Positions 8,477-15,256 of a stretch of 37,361 bases of DNA are shown here, piece by piece. Both the position numbers and the translations under genes were made by a program. The stretch is from Pedobacter sp. ASV28. Lineage in GTDB: Bacteria > Bacteroidota > Bacteroidia > Sphingobacteriales > Sphingobacteriaceae. The stretch's first letter is position 1, and each line of letters opens with the position of its first letter. The notes beneath the pieces were generated by a model. The model did no database searches, was not told the DNA's origin, and worked only from the letters and a program-made list of their open reading frames with translations. The stretch lies in NCBI RefSeq assembly GCF_016428855.1, contig NZ_JAELTN010000048.1, positions 1-37,361 on the forward strand, given 5' to 3'.

Positions 8477-8662
8477 TCACAGCCCGGCATTTTGGTCAAT
8501 ATGGATGATCGATATACTGAAAATATCGATATTGGCCTCCACGAGTATCCTACATATAGACGGGATCTGCTCGATGTTCTCATACTTGATGTTGACCCAA
8601 CCATTTTCCGTTGAGACAGAGACAGCAAAGAAATCAAGCAGACCTGTAATTGTTACTTGTAT
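8477..8662 (-). pseudogene. Possible remnant of an ABC transporter ATP-binding protein C-terminus
   Basis: After an in-frame stop the minus strand stays open for about 61 codons with no start. It contains WVNIKYENIEQIPSICRIL followed by LVEANIDIFSIS, then stops. Wording such as 'I..I..LVE..I.I' is typical of the C-terminal tail of BcrA/DrrA-type ABC ATPases. The match is from memory and weak; no nucleotide-binding motifs remain. Confidence 0.22.
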
Positions 8663-8846
8663 TTATTGAAATTATCACTGTTGTTTTATTTTGACCCTGA
8701 TTGCCACACAAACTGATGGGCTAACCTGGGTTGGTTGTTTTACCATTTACCTGATCAAAGGTATTTGGCGCCAATCAAAAAAACTTGTAGAAAAGCGAAC
8801 GTGGGAAAGGCGATTTGGCATAGGGAATTTTCCCTCCAAACCCTTG

Positions 8847-8878
8847 TTGCAGTTAATGCTGCCTAAAATGTATATTTA
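8847..8878 (+). promoter_or_regulatory. Putative promoter of the AraC-type regulator
   Basis: TTG at 8847-8849, a 21-nt spacer, then TATATTTA at 8871-8878 (7 of 8 positions of TAnnTTTG). It lies 17 bp before the ATG at 8896. Confidence 0.35.
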
Positions 8879-8895
8879 CAACAGATAGATTAGAA

Positions 8896-9675
8896 ATGGG
8901 AAAGTTTAGCTACAGTGAGTATCGGGTACCAAGAAGCATGTCCCTGTTTGTGAAAAAGGTTTGGACGCTTGATAACCTAGACAGTTCCTCGGTGGTCATG
9001 GACAGATTTGCGCTACCCAATGGCTGCTTCAATATTGCAGTTATTAGGGGCAACGGCCTTAAGATCACCCACCGGGAAACAATAATACACTTGAGCCCAG
9101 GAACTTATTTCTGCGGTCAGATGACAGAATCACTGGGCATTGAGATTCATCCCAAGAGCAGGGCCACGATGTTGCAGCACTTTACCGACCAGGGCATGCA
9201 TAATTATACCGACCATTTTTACCGTACCGATGATGTTCTGCCAGGTTTGCCCGAAGGTATCGATCTATCCAGCGGTGAACTCTGTAGATCTATGGCAGAT
9301 AGGTGGGGATCACTTGCAAAGGATGTAAGGCCTGCAATGGACCTGCAGCGCAGCACATCGATGATTATGGAGGCCTCTGGAGATATCAGTATCAGGGTTG
9401 TGGCGACAATGTTAGGGCGTTCTTCAAGATACATCCAGAAGCTTTTCAAAAAAGGACTGGGGCTTACACCGAAAAAATTTGCCGATATCATTAGATTGAG
9501 AAGTATCGTGGACAAAATCGCAGCTGGTGGGAATGGTAAATCCGATTTTACGGGAATTGCGATCTCCAATACGTTTTACGACCAGGCACATTTTACCAAT
9601 GCTTTTCAGGCTATGTTCAAGACTACGCCGAAGCGGTTTGACAGGAAGGCCTATTTTTTGTCGTACATTAAGTAA
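8896..9675 (+). CDS. AraC-family transcriptional regulator (DUF6597-like N-terminus)
   Basis: 259 aa. The C-terminal half holds an AraC/XylS double helix-turn-helix. The first HTH is around residues 165-195 (ISIRVVATMLGRSSRYIQKL). The second, FYDQAHFTNAFQAMFKTTPKRF, near residues 226-247, is the family signature. The N-terminal domain (about residues 1-130, with FALPNGCFNIAV and LSPGTYFCGQ) resembles the effector domain of Bacteroidota AraC proteins annotated as DUF6597. The ligand is unknown. It is divergent from the serine hydrolase inside the island, so it may control that gene or itself; this is inference from gene order. Confidence 0.92.
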   Translation: MGKFSYSEYRVPRSMSLFVKKVWTLDNLDSSSVVMDRFALPNGCFNIAVIRGNGLKITHRETIIHLSPGTYFCGQMTESLGIEIHPKSRATMLQHFTDQGMHNYTDHFYRTDDVLPGLPEGIDLSSGELCRSMADRWGSLAKDVRPAMDLQRSTSMIMEASGDISIRVVATMLGRSSRYIQKLFKKGLGLTPKKFADIIRLRSIVDKIAAGGNGKSDFTGIAISNTFYDQAHFTNAFQAMFKTTPKRFDRKAYFLSYIK

Positions 9676-9732
9676 TAATAGGTGGTTTTGCCAGAGAAGA
9701 GACCATGTTTACCTGTATTATAGCCCTTATTT

Positions 9733-9976
9733 AAAACTCAGCCAAAACTAAGACAATAGAAGGCTAAATAGCGAGTGAAATGTATAGATTTATCTCATCA
9801 TTTATATCGTGTATAATGCAAAATTATCCACAAATATTTGAGTTTTTTTTGGGAATATTCAGCCAAATTTTGTATTTTAGGTAATAAGAAATTTTATAAT
9901 AATTCAGTTAAAATGCCTTTTGATGTGGATTTTTAATGATTTTGAATATTGAAAACTCTGCCAAAACTCAGCCAAA
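9733..9976 (+). repeat. AAAACTCAGCCAAA motif cluster, right arm of the island
   Basis: The identical 14-mer AAAACTCAGCCAAA lies at 9733-9746 and 9963-9976. A one-base variant (AAAACTCTGCCAAA) at 9952-9965 is in an 11-bp tandem with the latter. A shorter TCAGCCAAA lies at 9859-9867. An inverted core is found at the other end (6872-6881). Clustered short repeats next to an att core are typical of arm-type binding sites for tyrosine recombinases. Confidence 0.45.
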
Positions 9977-10056
9977 TCACCCAAAATGATAGATAAAAAA
10001 CCGCTTTTAAGTTGCCAAAAACAGCGTTTGGAACGCGCAATTGAGGAAGTGTATAC

Positions 10057-10071
10057 TCCGGTATTCTCCAC
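10057..10071 (+). repeat. Putative attR core, duplicate of the tRNA-Ala 3' end
   Basis: An exact 15-bp copy of 6799-6813 (TCCGGTATTCTCCAC). Flanking bases differ on both sides and there is no tRNA 5' part here. It is followed by the terminator at 10076. Confidence 0.65.
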
Positions 10072-10075
10072 TTAG

Positions 10076-10113
10076 AAAGTCATATTAGAAATCTGTCTGA
10101 TATGACTTTTTTT
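10076..10113 (+). terminator. Stem-loop terminator, probably the original one of tRNA-Ala
   Basis: A 10-bp perfect stem (10076-10085 with 10100-10109, AAAGTCATAT/ATATGACTTT) with a 14-nt loop is followed by a T run to 10113. No gene lies just upstream except the tRNA 3'-end copy, which fits a terminator displaced from the tRNA by insertion. Confidence 0.7.
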
Positions 10114-10115
10114 AT

Positions 10116-10197
10116 TTTAAACATCAAATTAGACAATCGAGTACACAATTTACGTAATATTAAATTGTGTACTCGATTGTCTAATTTGATGTTTAAA
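10116..10197. repeat. Perfect 37-bp inverted repeat with 8-nt spacer
   Basis: The left arm 10116-10152 and right arm 10161-10197 are perfect reverse complements around the spacer CGTAATAT. The arms begin TTTAAACATCAAATTAGAC. The structure is far longer than an ordinary terminator and has no strong T run of its own after it. It may be a MITE-like element or a recombination site. An assembly foldback seems less likely because the outer flanks are not reverse complements of each other. Confidence 0.8.
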
Positions 10198-10540
10198 GAT
10201 TTAGAGAATTATAGTGGCGGATCTAGCCTCCCACAATGAGAATTCATGAACAATATTCTTTAGACCGAGCTTCCTTGGTAACATTCCTATCCTTCAAAAA
10301 TTATTCTTTTACCACTTTTAGGGTCTGTTGTTCGCCAATACCCAGCGACTATTTATGGCCTTATAAAATCCTGAAAAATAGAAGGCAGCAAAGTCGTGGA
10401 CTTATTGGGGGTATTAGTTGATATTGTCATATAAGATGCTGAAAATAGGGGTGCATATAACATCATACTAAAACTAATTGTTTATTAAAGTGCAATGATA
10501 TTAACGCTTTTTAATTTCAATACCTTATTTTTACCGAATC

Positions 10541-11038
10541 ATGGAAACTCAGAAAAAAGATATATTCGATACAGTTGCCCAGCGTTTACAAATAGAGGGG
10601 TTTAAGGTAGTAGATCGCGACGAGAGCAGGCCGTGGGGAGGGTTCTTTGTCATTGACGAAGCACAAGCACAACAATTTGCAGATACCTATTTCGATGGAC
10701 TGGATATAGATACCCTAAAAATTGGCGGAAAATTAAGTCCAAAGATTTTGATAGTGGCCCCTAATAAACGTTTGTCTTGGCAATACCATCACCGTAGGGC
10801 CGAAATTTGGCAGGTAGTTACTGGTACGGTGGGCGTAAAAACGAGCGAAACGGATGAAGAGGGTGAATTAAAAAAATACCATTCAAATGACCAGGTCAAA
10901 TTACATCAGGGCGAACGCCATCGTTTAATTGGACTGGATGATTGGGGGGTAGTGGCCGAAATATGGCAACATACCGATCCGCAAAATCCCTCTGATGAAA
11001 ATGATATTGTTCGCGTTCAGGACGATTTTGGGAGATAA
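10541..11038 (+). CDS. Cupin protein, mannose-6-phosphate isomerase type II-like
   Basis: 165 aa. A single cupin domain with RPWGGFFVI at the N-terminus, the metal-site block SWQYHHRRAEIWQVVTGT around residues 80-97, and GERHRLIGLDDW near residue 124. This is the pattern of the C-terminal cupin of type II phosphomannose isomerases (as in ManC/AlgA), here without the nucleotidyltransferase part. A sugar-phosphate isomerase or sugar-nucleotide role is likely but unproven. The ending ENDIVRVQDDFGR is typical of this group. It stands alone after the island region; the next gene starts 118 bp downstream. Confidence 0.82.
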   Translation: METQKKDIFDTVAQRLQIEGFKVVDRDESRPWGGFFVIDEAQAQQFADTYFDGLDIDTLKIGGKLSPKILIVAPNKRLSWQYHHRRAEIWQVVTGTVGVKTSETDEEGELKKYHSNDQVKLHQGERHRLIGLDDWGVVAEIWQHTDPQNPSDENDIVRVQDDFGR

Positions 11039-11060
11039 TCAATTAATTATTTATTTACGG

Positions 11061-11078
11061 GTTCTTGATTTCAAGAAC
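11061..11078. repeat. Short hairpin after the cupin gene
   Basis: GTTCTTGA-TT-TCAAGAAC, an 8-bp perfect stem 22 bp past the cupin stop. There is no clear T run, so it is at most a weak terminator or an RNA-stabilising hairpin. Confidence 0.35.
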
Positions 11079-11156
11079 AATAATCAAAATTCTAATACTT
11101 TACCGGATAGAATTTTAAAAACAGGCTGTTGTTAAATACCCTGTACACATTTTTGT

Positions 11157-11885
11157 ATGATCATAGTTTATTTTTTCTTGGCACATTGGTTTTTATCATT
11201 GTTTAGCCAAACGTTTTTTCTACATAGATATTCATCGCATAAAATGTTTAAGATGAATAGATTTTGGGAAAAGTTCTTTTACCTGTTGTTATTGATTTCT
11301 CAAGGTTCCTCTTTCTTAAATCCGAGAGCTTACGCCATTCTGCACCGGATGCACCATGCCTATAGCGATACAGAGAAAGATCCGCATTCGCCACATTTCT
11401 TTAAGGATGTATTTGGAATGATGATTGCCACCAAGAATATGTACATGGCCTATCTGCTACATAGAATTGAACCAGATCCTGCTTTTAGGGGCAATTACCC
11501 AGAGTGGCCCATTATAGACAGGATTGGAGATTCATGGCTTTGGCGGCTTGCCTGTGGGGCATTCTATATCTGGTTCTATGTGACATTTGCTACACAATGG
11601 TGGATGTTCTTATTGCTGCCCATACATTTCTTAATGGGGCCTATACATGGAGCTATCGTAAACTGGTGCGGCCATAAATATGGCTATTCAAATCACGATA
11701 ATGATGATCATAGTAAAAACTCTTTACCTTGGGATTTTTTGCTTATGGGAGAACTGTTCCAAAACAATCACCATAAAAAACCGAATTCTCCTAACTTCGC
11801 TACCAAATGGTGGGAGTTTGATCCAACCTATCCTCTGATGAAGCTTATGCACTGGATGCGCATTATCAAGATTAGAAAAGTTTAA
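11157..11885 (+). CDS. Acyl-CoA (fatty acid) desaturase
   Basis: 242 aa, a membrane di-iron desaturase. The three His boxes are visible: HRYSSH (residues 23-28), HRMHH (63-67) and NNHHKK near residue 203. Several hydrophobic segments lie before, between and after them, as in delta-9 acyl-CoA or acyl-lipid desaturases that introduce a double bond into membrane fatty acids. It is shorter than typical stearoyl-CoA desaturases but close to compact bacterial forms. The phosphatase gene begins 16 bp downstream, so the two may share a transcript. Confidence 0.92.
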   Translation: MIIVYFFLAHWFLSLFSQTFFLHRYSSHKMFKMNRFWEKFFYLLLLISQGSSFLNPRAYAILHRMHHAYSDTEKDPHSPHFFKDVFGMMIATKNMYMAYLLHRIEPDPAFRGNYPEWPIIDRIGDSWLWRLACGAFYIWFYVTFATQWWMFLLLPIHFLMGPIHGAIVNWCGHKYGYSNHDNDDHSKNSLPWDFLLMGELFQNNHHKKPNSPNFATKWWEFDPTYPLMKLMHWMRIIKIRKV

Positions 11886-11901
11886 ATATGTTTACTTTTA
11901 A

Positions 11902-13032
11902 ATGATTTTTTCTATGGCAAGCAAATTCACTATGTTAATGCAGGCAACTTTGTTGTTGCTGTTCACAGGGGTTTATGCACAAACTCCGGTAAGCAAAGGC
12001 AATTCATTCGATGGGCCATACCTGCTGTATAGGGGCGATCGAATCTTGGTAAAGCAGGTAGACCATAACGCACAATCGGCAAAGGTGAGCGATCAATCTT
12101 ATCCGTTAAAGGACAAATCAAAAATTATCCTGAAGGTTGAGTTCTCAGATGCTCCTGAGAAAAATTTTGAGGTCAAGTTAAAACCTGCTATTAAAAATGA
12201 ACCTTCTATATGGGATCAACCAGAGAAGATGTTGGTTTTGTCTGATATAGAAGGAGAGTTTGATGCACTGAGGGATTTGTTGTTAGCTAACCAGGTAATC
12301 AACAAAAAATACGAATGGATCTTTGGCAAGGGACATTTGGTGATCTGTGGAGATTTATTTGATAGGGGAAAAGATGTGCCAGCTACACTTTGGCTCTTAT
12401 ATCAATTAGAGGAAGCGGCTAAAGTAAAAGGAGGATATGTACATACCATTTTGGGTAACCATGATATCATGAACCTGGCGGGAAACCTCAAATATTTGGA
12501 TCAAAGGTATTTGGCCGGTGCAGAGCTTATGGGCTATCCATATGCCGAGCTTTATGATGAGCATACAGAATTGGGCAGGTGGCTTAGAAGTAAAAATCTG
12601 CTGGAGAAAATTGGAGACAATTTGTGCCTGCATGGTGGAGTATCTCCAGAAATCAATGAACTGAATTTAAGTGTAGAACAGATAAATATTCTCTCTAGGC
12701 CATATATAGGATGGAAAGACTTGAAAAATACAGTTACCGATGATAAAATTCTTCAGCTATTCAGTAGCACTGTTGGCCTGTTTTGGTACAGGGGATATTT
12801 TAAGGAGCCAGCTGTTGATGAAAAAATCATAGACCAAACCCTGGCAAAATTTCAGGTGAAAAGAATAATCGTGGGACACACCATTACCAAGTCTAACATT
12901 GGCTTTTATTACAATGGTAAGGTATTAGGGGTAGATGTAAATCAACATGCAGGTAAGCATGAGGGTGCCCTTTATATCAATAAACAGTGGTATAAGGTCG
13001 ATTTGACTGGAAAGCGCTCTAAAATAGATTAG
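11902..13032 (+). CDS. Secreted calcineurin-like metallophosphoesterase
   Basis: 376 aa with a signal peptide (about residues 1-26, ending GVYAQ). The phosphoesterase motifs are VLSDIEGEFD (113-121), GDLFDRG (150-156), LGNHD (184-188), LHGG (243-246) and VGHT (324-327). Together with LFWYRGYF they recall the Shewanella-like PPP phosphatases. The first motif is D-x-E where most family members have D-x-H. The substrate, protein or small phosphoester, is not predictable. The exported location suggests a periplasmic role. An alternative start 4 codons in (MASKF) also keeps the signal peptide. Confidence 0.88.
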   Translation: MIFSMASKFTMLMQATLLLLFTGVYAQTPVSKGNSFDGPYLLYRGDRILVKQVDHNAQSAKVSDQSYPLKDKSKIILKVEFSDAPEKNFEVKLKPAIKNEPSIWDQPEKMLVLSDIEGEFDALRDLLLANQVINKKYEWIFGKGHLVICGDLFDRGKDVPATLWLLYQLEEAAKVKGGYVHTILGNHDIMNLAGNLKYLDQRYLAGAELMGYPYAELYDEHTELGRWLRSKNLLEKIGDNLCLHGGVSPEINELNLSVEQINILSRPYIGWKDLKNTVTDDKILQLFSSTVGLFWYRGYFKEPAVDEKIIDQTLAKFQVKRIIVGHTITKSNIGFYYNGKVLGVDVNQHAGKHEGALYINKQWYKVDLTGKRSKID

Positions 13033-13046
13033 AGCCTGGTATAAAA

Positions 13047-13105
13047 AGCCATTCCAAGCAAGGAAAATCTGTTGAAGAACAGACAGCCCATTTCTTGGAA
13101 TGGCT
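13047..13105 (-). terminator. Nested hairpin between convergent genes
   Basis: A 12-bp perfect stem (13047-13058 with 13094-13105, AGCCATTCCAAG/CTTGGAATGGCT) encloses an inner TCTGTT-GAAG-AACAGA hairpin. On the minus strand it is followed by TTTTTAT, so it best fits a terminator for the helicase gene ending at 13113. It may also slow transcription coming from the phosphatase. Confidence 0.6.
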
Positions 13106-13112
13106 AAAAGGC

Positions 13113-14360
13113 TTAATTGTTTCTATTTCCCCTTCTATGAAATTTCTTCTGATTGGTTTTTGCGCCAGCCTTCGAATCCTTTTGAGGCTTGCGTTGTACC
13201 TCTTTATTGGCCAGCATGCTCTGCCAACTTAAAGGATAGGGATGATTTTCCACTATAGGAATGGTGCGCTTTATCAGTTTATGGATATCCAACAGGTATT
13301 CATTCTCTTCGCCATCTACAAAAGAGATTGCAGTTCCATTAGCTCCCGCACGTCCGGTACGACCAATTCTATGTACGTAAGTTTCTGGAATATTAGGTAG
13401 GTCGTAATTGAAAACATGTGTAAGGTCATCAATATCAATACCACGGGCGGCAATATCTGTAGCCACTAGCACCCTTAATGTTCTATCTTTAAAGTCGTTC
13501 AAAGCTCTTTGCCTGGCGCCTTGCGATTTATCGCCATGTATGGCCGCTGCCTTAATGCCATCTTTGGCCAAGTCCCTGGCAATGCGATCGGCACCATGTT
13601 TGGTACGGGTAAATACCAAGGTGTGATCTATGTTAAGCTCATCTAAAAGATGTTTTAACAATTTTCTTTTGTCTGGTTTATCAACAAAATAAACCGATTG
13701 GGTTATGGTGTCGGCTGTAGAAGAAACTGGAGTAACCTCTACCATAACCGGATCTTTTAAGATGGTGTTGGCCAATTTCTGTATTTCTGTAGGCATGGTG
13801 GCCGAAAAGAACAAGGTCTGTCTTTGGGCAGGAAGTTTGGCTACTATTCTTTTAACGTCGTGAATGAAGCCCATGTCTAACATACGGTCGGCCTCGTCCA
13901 GAACAAAAATTTCAATATCGTTAAGGCTAATGTAGCCCTGGTTCATTAAATCTAATAATCTGCCGGGGGTGGCCACTAAGATATCTACTCCTTTTCTTAG
14001 GGCATCTACCTGAGGCTGTTGGCCTACACCTCCAAAAATTACCAGGTTTTTAACGGGAAGGTTTTTTCCGTAGGCATTAAAGCTTTCTTGTATCTGAATG
14101 GCTAGCTCTCTGGTTGGTGTTAAAACCAATGCCTTTATGGCTTTTTTATTGGTTTTTAAGTGTCTCATGTGCAGGATCTGTAGCATGGGAATGGCAAATG
14201 CTGCAGTTTTGCCCGTTCCGGTCTGGGCACATCCCAATAGATCCTTGATTTTTAAAATACTAGGAATGGCTTTTTCCTGTATAGGGGTTGGCTTTTGATA
14301 TCCTTCGGACTCAACAGCTTTTAATAGGGGCTCAATTAGCCTCAATTCTGAAAATAACAA
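13113..14360 (-). CDS. rhlE: DEAD-box ATP-dependent RNA helicase, RhlE type
   Basis: 415 aa with the full motif set: Q motif PTPIQ (25-29), I AQTGTGKT (45-52), Ia PTRELAIQ, Ib TPGRL, II DEAD (155-158), III SAT (186-188), IV LVFTRT, V ATDIAARGID and VI HRIGRTGR (330-337). A basic tail from about residue 385 (rich in K, R, Q) is the usual RNA-binding extension. The N-terminus (MLFSELRLIEPLLKAVESEGY) and the short tail place it with RhlE rather than DeaD/CsdA. It unwinds RNA duplexes in ribosome assembly or RNA decay, often under cold stress. Confidence 0.93.
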   Translation of the reverse strand: MLFSELRLIEPLLKAVESEGYQKPTPIQEKAIPSILKIKDLLGCAQTGTGKTAAFAIPMLQILHMRHLKTNKKAIKALVLTPTRELAIQIQESFNAYGKNLPVKNLVIFGGVGQQPQVDALRKGVDILVATPGRLLDLMNQGYISLNDIEIFVLDEADRMLDMGFIHDVKRIVAKLPAQRQTLFFSATMPTEIQKLANTILKDPVMVEVTPVSSTADTITQSVYFVDKPDKRKLLKHLLDELNIDHTLVFTRTKHGADRIARDLAKDGIKAAAIHGDKSQGARQRALNDFKDRTLRVLVATDIAARGIDIDDLTHVFNYDLPNIPETYVHRIGRTGRAGANGTAISFVDGEENEYLLDIHKLIKRTIPIVENHPYPLSWQSMLANKEVQRKPQKDSKAGAKTNQKKFHRRGNRNN

Positions 14361-14471
14361 AATATAATAGTATTAAATGTAAATCGAAGAAGCTAGAACA
14401 ATCATTCGTTGAAGGACTAACTTACGAGTTGCTTTAAATTTAAATGATTAAAGAAATTCAGCTTCGAATGG

Positions 14472-14479
14472 CAAATATA
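14472..14479 (-). promoter_or_regulatory. Putative -7 box for the helicase gene
   Basis: It reads TATATTTG on the minus strand, a full TAnnTTTG match, 111 bp before the ATG. No TTG is seen at the -33 distance. If real it leaves a leader of about 100 nt, which is common for cold-responsive helicases. Confidence 0.33.
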
Positions 14480-14540
14480 GGTAAAATTTATTTAATGGGA
14501 TTTTTAAGGGTTTTGGAAACGATTGGAAGTGTTCATGGCA

Positions 14541-14601
14541 AGTTCAGCCCCGCTTTCCACTTTATCCCGATAAAATCGGGATGCCCGTTTCAATCTGGGT
14601 T
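14541..14601. repeat. Intergenic palindromic element of a type common in Bacteroidota
   Basis: The string AGCCCCGCTTTCCACTTTAT, the hairpin ATCCCGAT-AAA-ATCGGGAT (14564-14571 with 14575-14582), then GCCCGTTTCAATCTGGGTTT. From memory, elements with 'CCCGCTTTCC ... GGATGCCG(C/T)TTCAATC' are scattered between genes in many Flavobacteriia and Sphingobacteriia. The copy count in this genome is unknown. Confidence 0.5.
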
Positions 14602-14611
14602 TAATTAACAT

Positions 14612-14643
14612 AGACTTACGAAGTTTTAAAACTTCGTAAGTCT
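14612..14643. repeat. Perfect 32-bp palindrome
   Basis: 14612-14627 and 14628-14643 are exact reverse complements with no spacer (left arm AGACTTACGAAGTTTT). A second 12-bp palindrome, AGTCTTAAGACT (14639-14650), overlaps its right end. It adjoins the element at 14541-14601 and may belong to the same repeat family. Confidence 0.8.
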
Positions 14644-14732
14644 TAAGACTGCTTTGGTCCGCTAATTTTTGCTTTCTGTTGTTCGTAATCGCAAAGTATT
14701 ATATTTTTAATCCACTTAGGTAAATGTTTTTT

Positions 14733-14864
14733 AAGGATTACAAATCCTTTGATAGGTCTTCCAGATTGCAAATCTGGAAGAGCAGGTTTTAATGCACAAT
14801 AAAAGAAGAAATACTTTAAGGATTGCAAATCCTAAGTTAGGATTTGTAATTTACCTGAAATTGC
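14733..14864. repeat. Cluster of short 'GGATT-NCA-AATCC' hairpins, REP-like
   Basis: AAGGATT-ACA-AATCCTT (14733-14749), TCTTCCAGATT-GCA-AATCTGGAAGA (14757-14781), AGGATT-GCA-AATCCT (14819-14833) and the overlapping AATCCTAA-G-TTAGGATT (14828-14844). The last two are mutually exclusive folds. Shared wording (ATTGCAAAT) resembles the palindromic units found near RayT-type REP transposases. No transposase is present here. Confidence 0.6.
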
Positions 14865-14868
14865 AGAT

Positions 14869-15233
14869 TTAAAGATTACTCAATTCCTTTTTTCTTCTAC
14901 TTTCGGTCTTAATTTTATGTTTTTGGACTTTTTCTATCGTATTATCTTCATATGTCTTGTCGATATATTTTAATTCAATTCGTTGATTTTTGAGAGAATA
15001 AATATCTTGAAATTTGAATGAATTAAAAGTAATATATTTTGTGAGAGAAGGTCTACTTTCCCTTAATTGGAAGACCATATTTAGAAATTAATTCTTTTTC
15101 AATATCTAAAGCCGTTTTCTTTATGGAAGAGGCGCTAGATATATACGATTTGTATTTTTTATCATCAAAATACACAGTTTTTATAAATTTTGGTAGCTGT
15201 AAGTGTTATAGCTACTAGTTTTTTATTTTTCAT
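14869..15233 (-). pseudogene. Frameshifted gene of unknown function
   Basis: The minus strand shows protein-like sequence split between frames. An ATG at 15233 starts MKNKKLVAITLTA and soon stops. A second frame carries FIKTVYFDDKKYKSYISS followed by ALDIEKELISKYGLPIKGK and a stop. A third frame starting at 15078 carries RPSLTKYITFNSFKFQDI, then a charged C-terminus with ESRRKKELSNL. The parts join into one plausible protein of about 115 residues if one or two single-base shifts are assumed. It could be a decayed gene or hold sequencing errors. Family not recognised. Confidence 0.4.
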
Positions 15234-15256
15234 ATTCCAAGGTAAATATATGATTG

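Larger units (their letters stand above)
8246..8895. other. 650-bp spacer in the island, no intact gene
   Basis: It separates the divergent serine hydrolase and AraC genes. Open frames here are short and none resembles a known protein over its length. One minus-strand stretch (8477-8662) reads like the end of an ABC ATPase and is listed separately. The likely promoter of the AraC gene lies at the right end. Confidence 0.5.
6814..10056. mobile_element. Probable small tRNA-integrated island without an integrase
   Basis: A 3.24-kb segment lies between a 15-bp direct repeat, one copy in the tRNA 3' end and one at 10057-10071. The distal copy is followed within 5 bp by a stem-loop terminator, as expected if that was once the tRNA's own downstream sequence. 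Contents: a beta-lactamase-fold lipoprotein, an AraC regulator and non-coding DNA. By eye the two genes use more G/C at third positions than their neighbours. Repeated AACTCAGCCA motifs lie near both ends, like arm-type integrase sites. I see no recombinase gene, so the element is either decayed or moved in trans. Confidence 0.6.
9676..10540. other. 865-bp gene-free region spanning the right end of the island
   Basis: It holds the right-arm motif repeats, the distal att copy (10057-10071), a stem-loop terminator and a 37-bp inverted repeat. A 29-codon frame at 9986-10075 ends inside the att copy and is too short to call. A 61-codon frame at 10236-10421 resembles nothing known. I see no integrase remnant in any frame. 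Confidence 0.6.
14361..15256. other. 900-bp gene-poor region with palindromic repeats
   Basis: Between the helicase and the PLP enzyme. It holds a possible helicase promoter, several palindromes (14541-14864) and a frameshifted minus-strand gene (14869-15233). The 61-codon frame at 14643-14828 is a translation of the repeats and not a credible gene. Confidence 0.6.

Noticed and set aside
8285..8614. 109-codon plus-strand frame in the island spacer
   Set aside because: Composition unlike a folded protein, no motif seen, and the opposite strand gives a more protein-like reading over part of it.
9986..10075. 29-codon frame ending inside the att copy (MIDKKPLLSCQKQ...)
   Set aside because: Too short to support; its end is dictated by the tRNA-derived repeat.
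10236..10421. 61-codon plus-strand open frame right of the island
   Set aside because: No recognisable domain, no good start context and odd composition (many Ser, Arg and Cys); most likely chance.
14643..14828. 61-codon minus-strand frame
   Set aside because: It is a translation of the palindromic repeat units rather than a gene.
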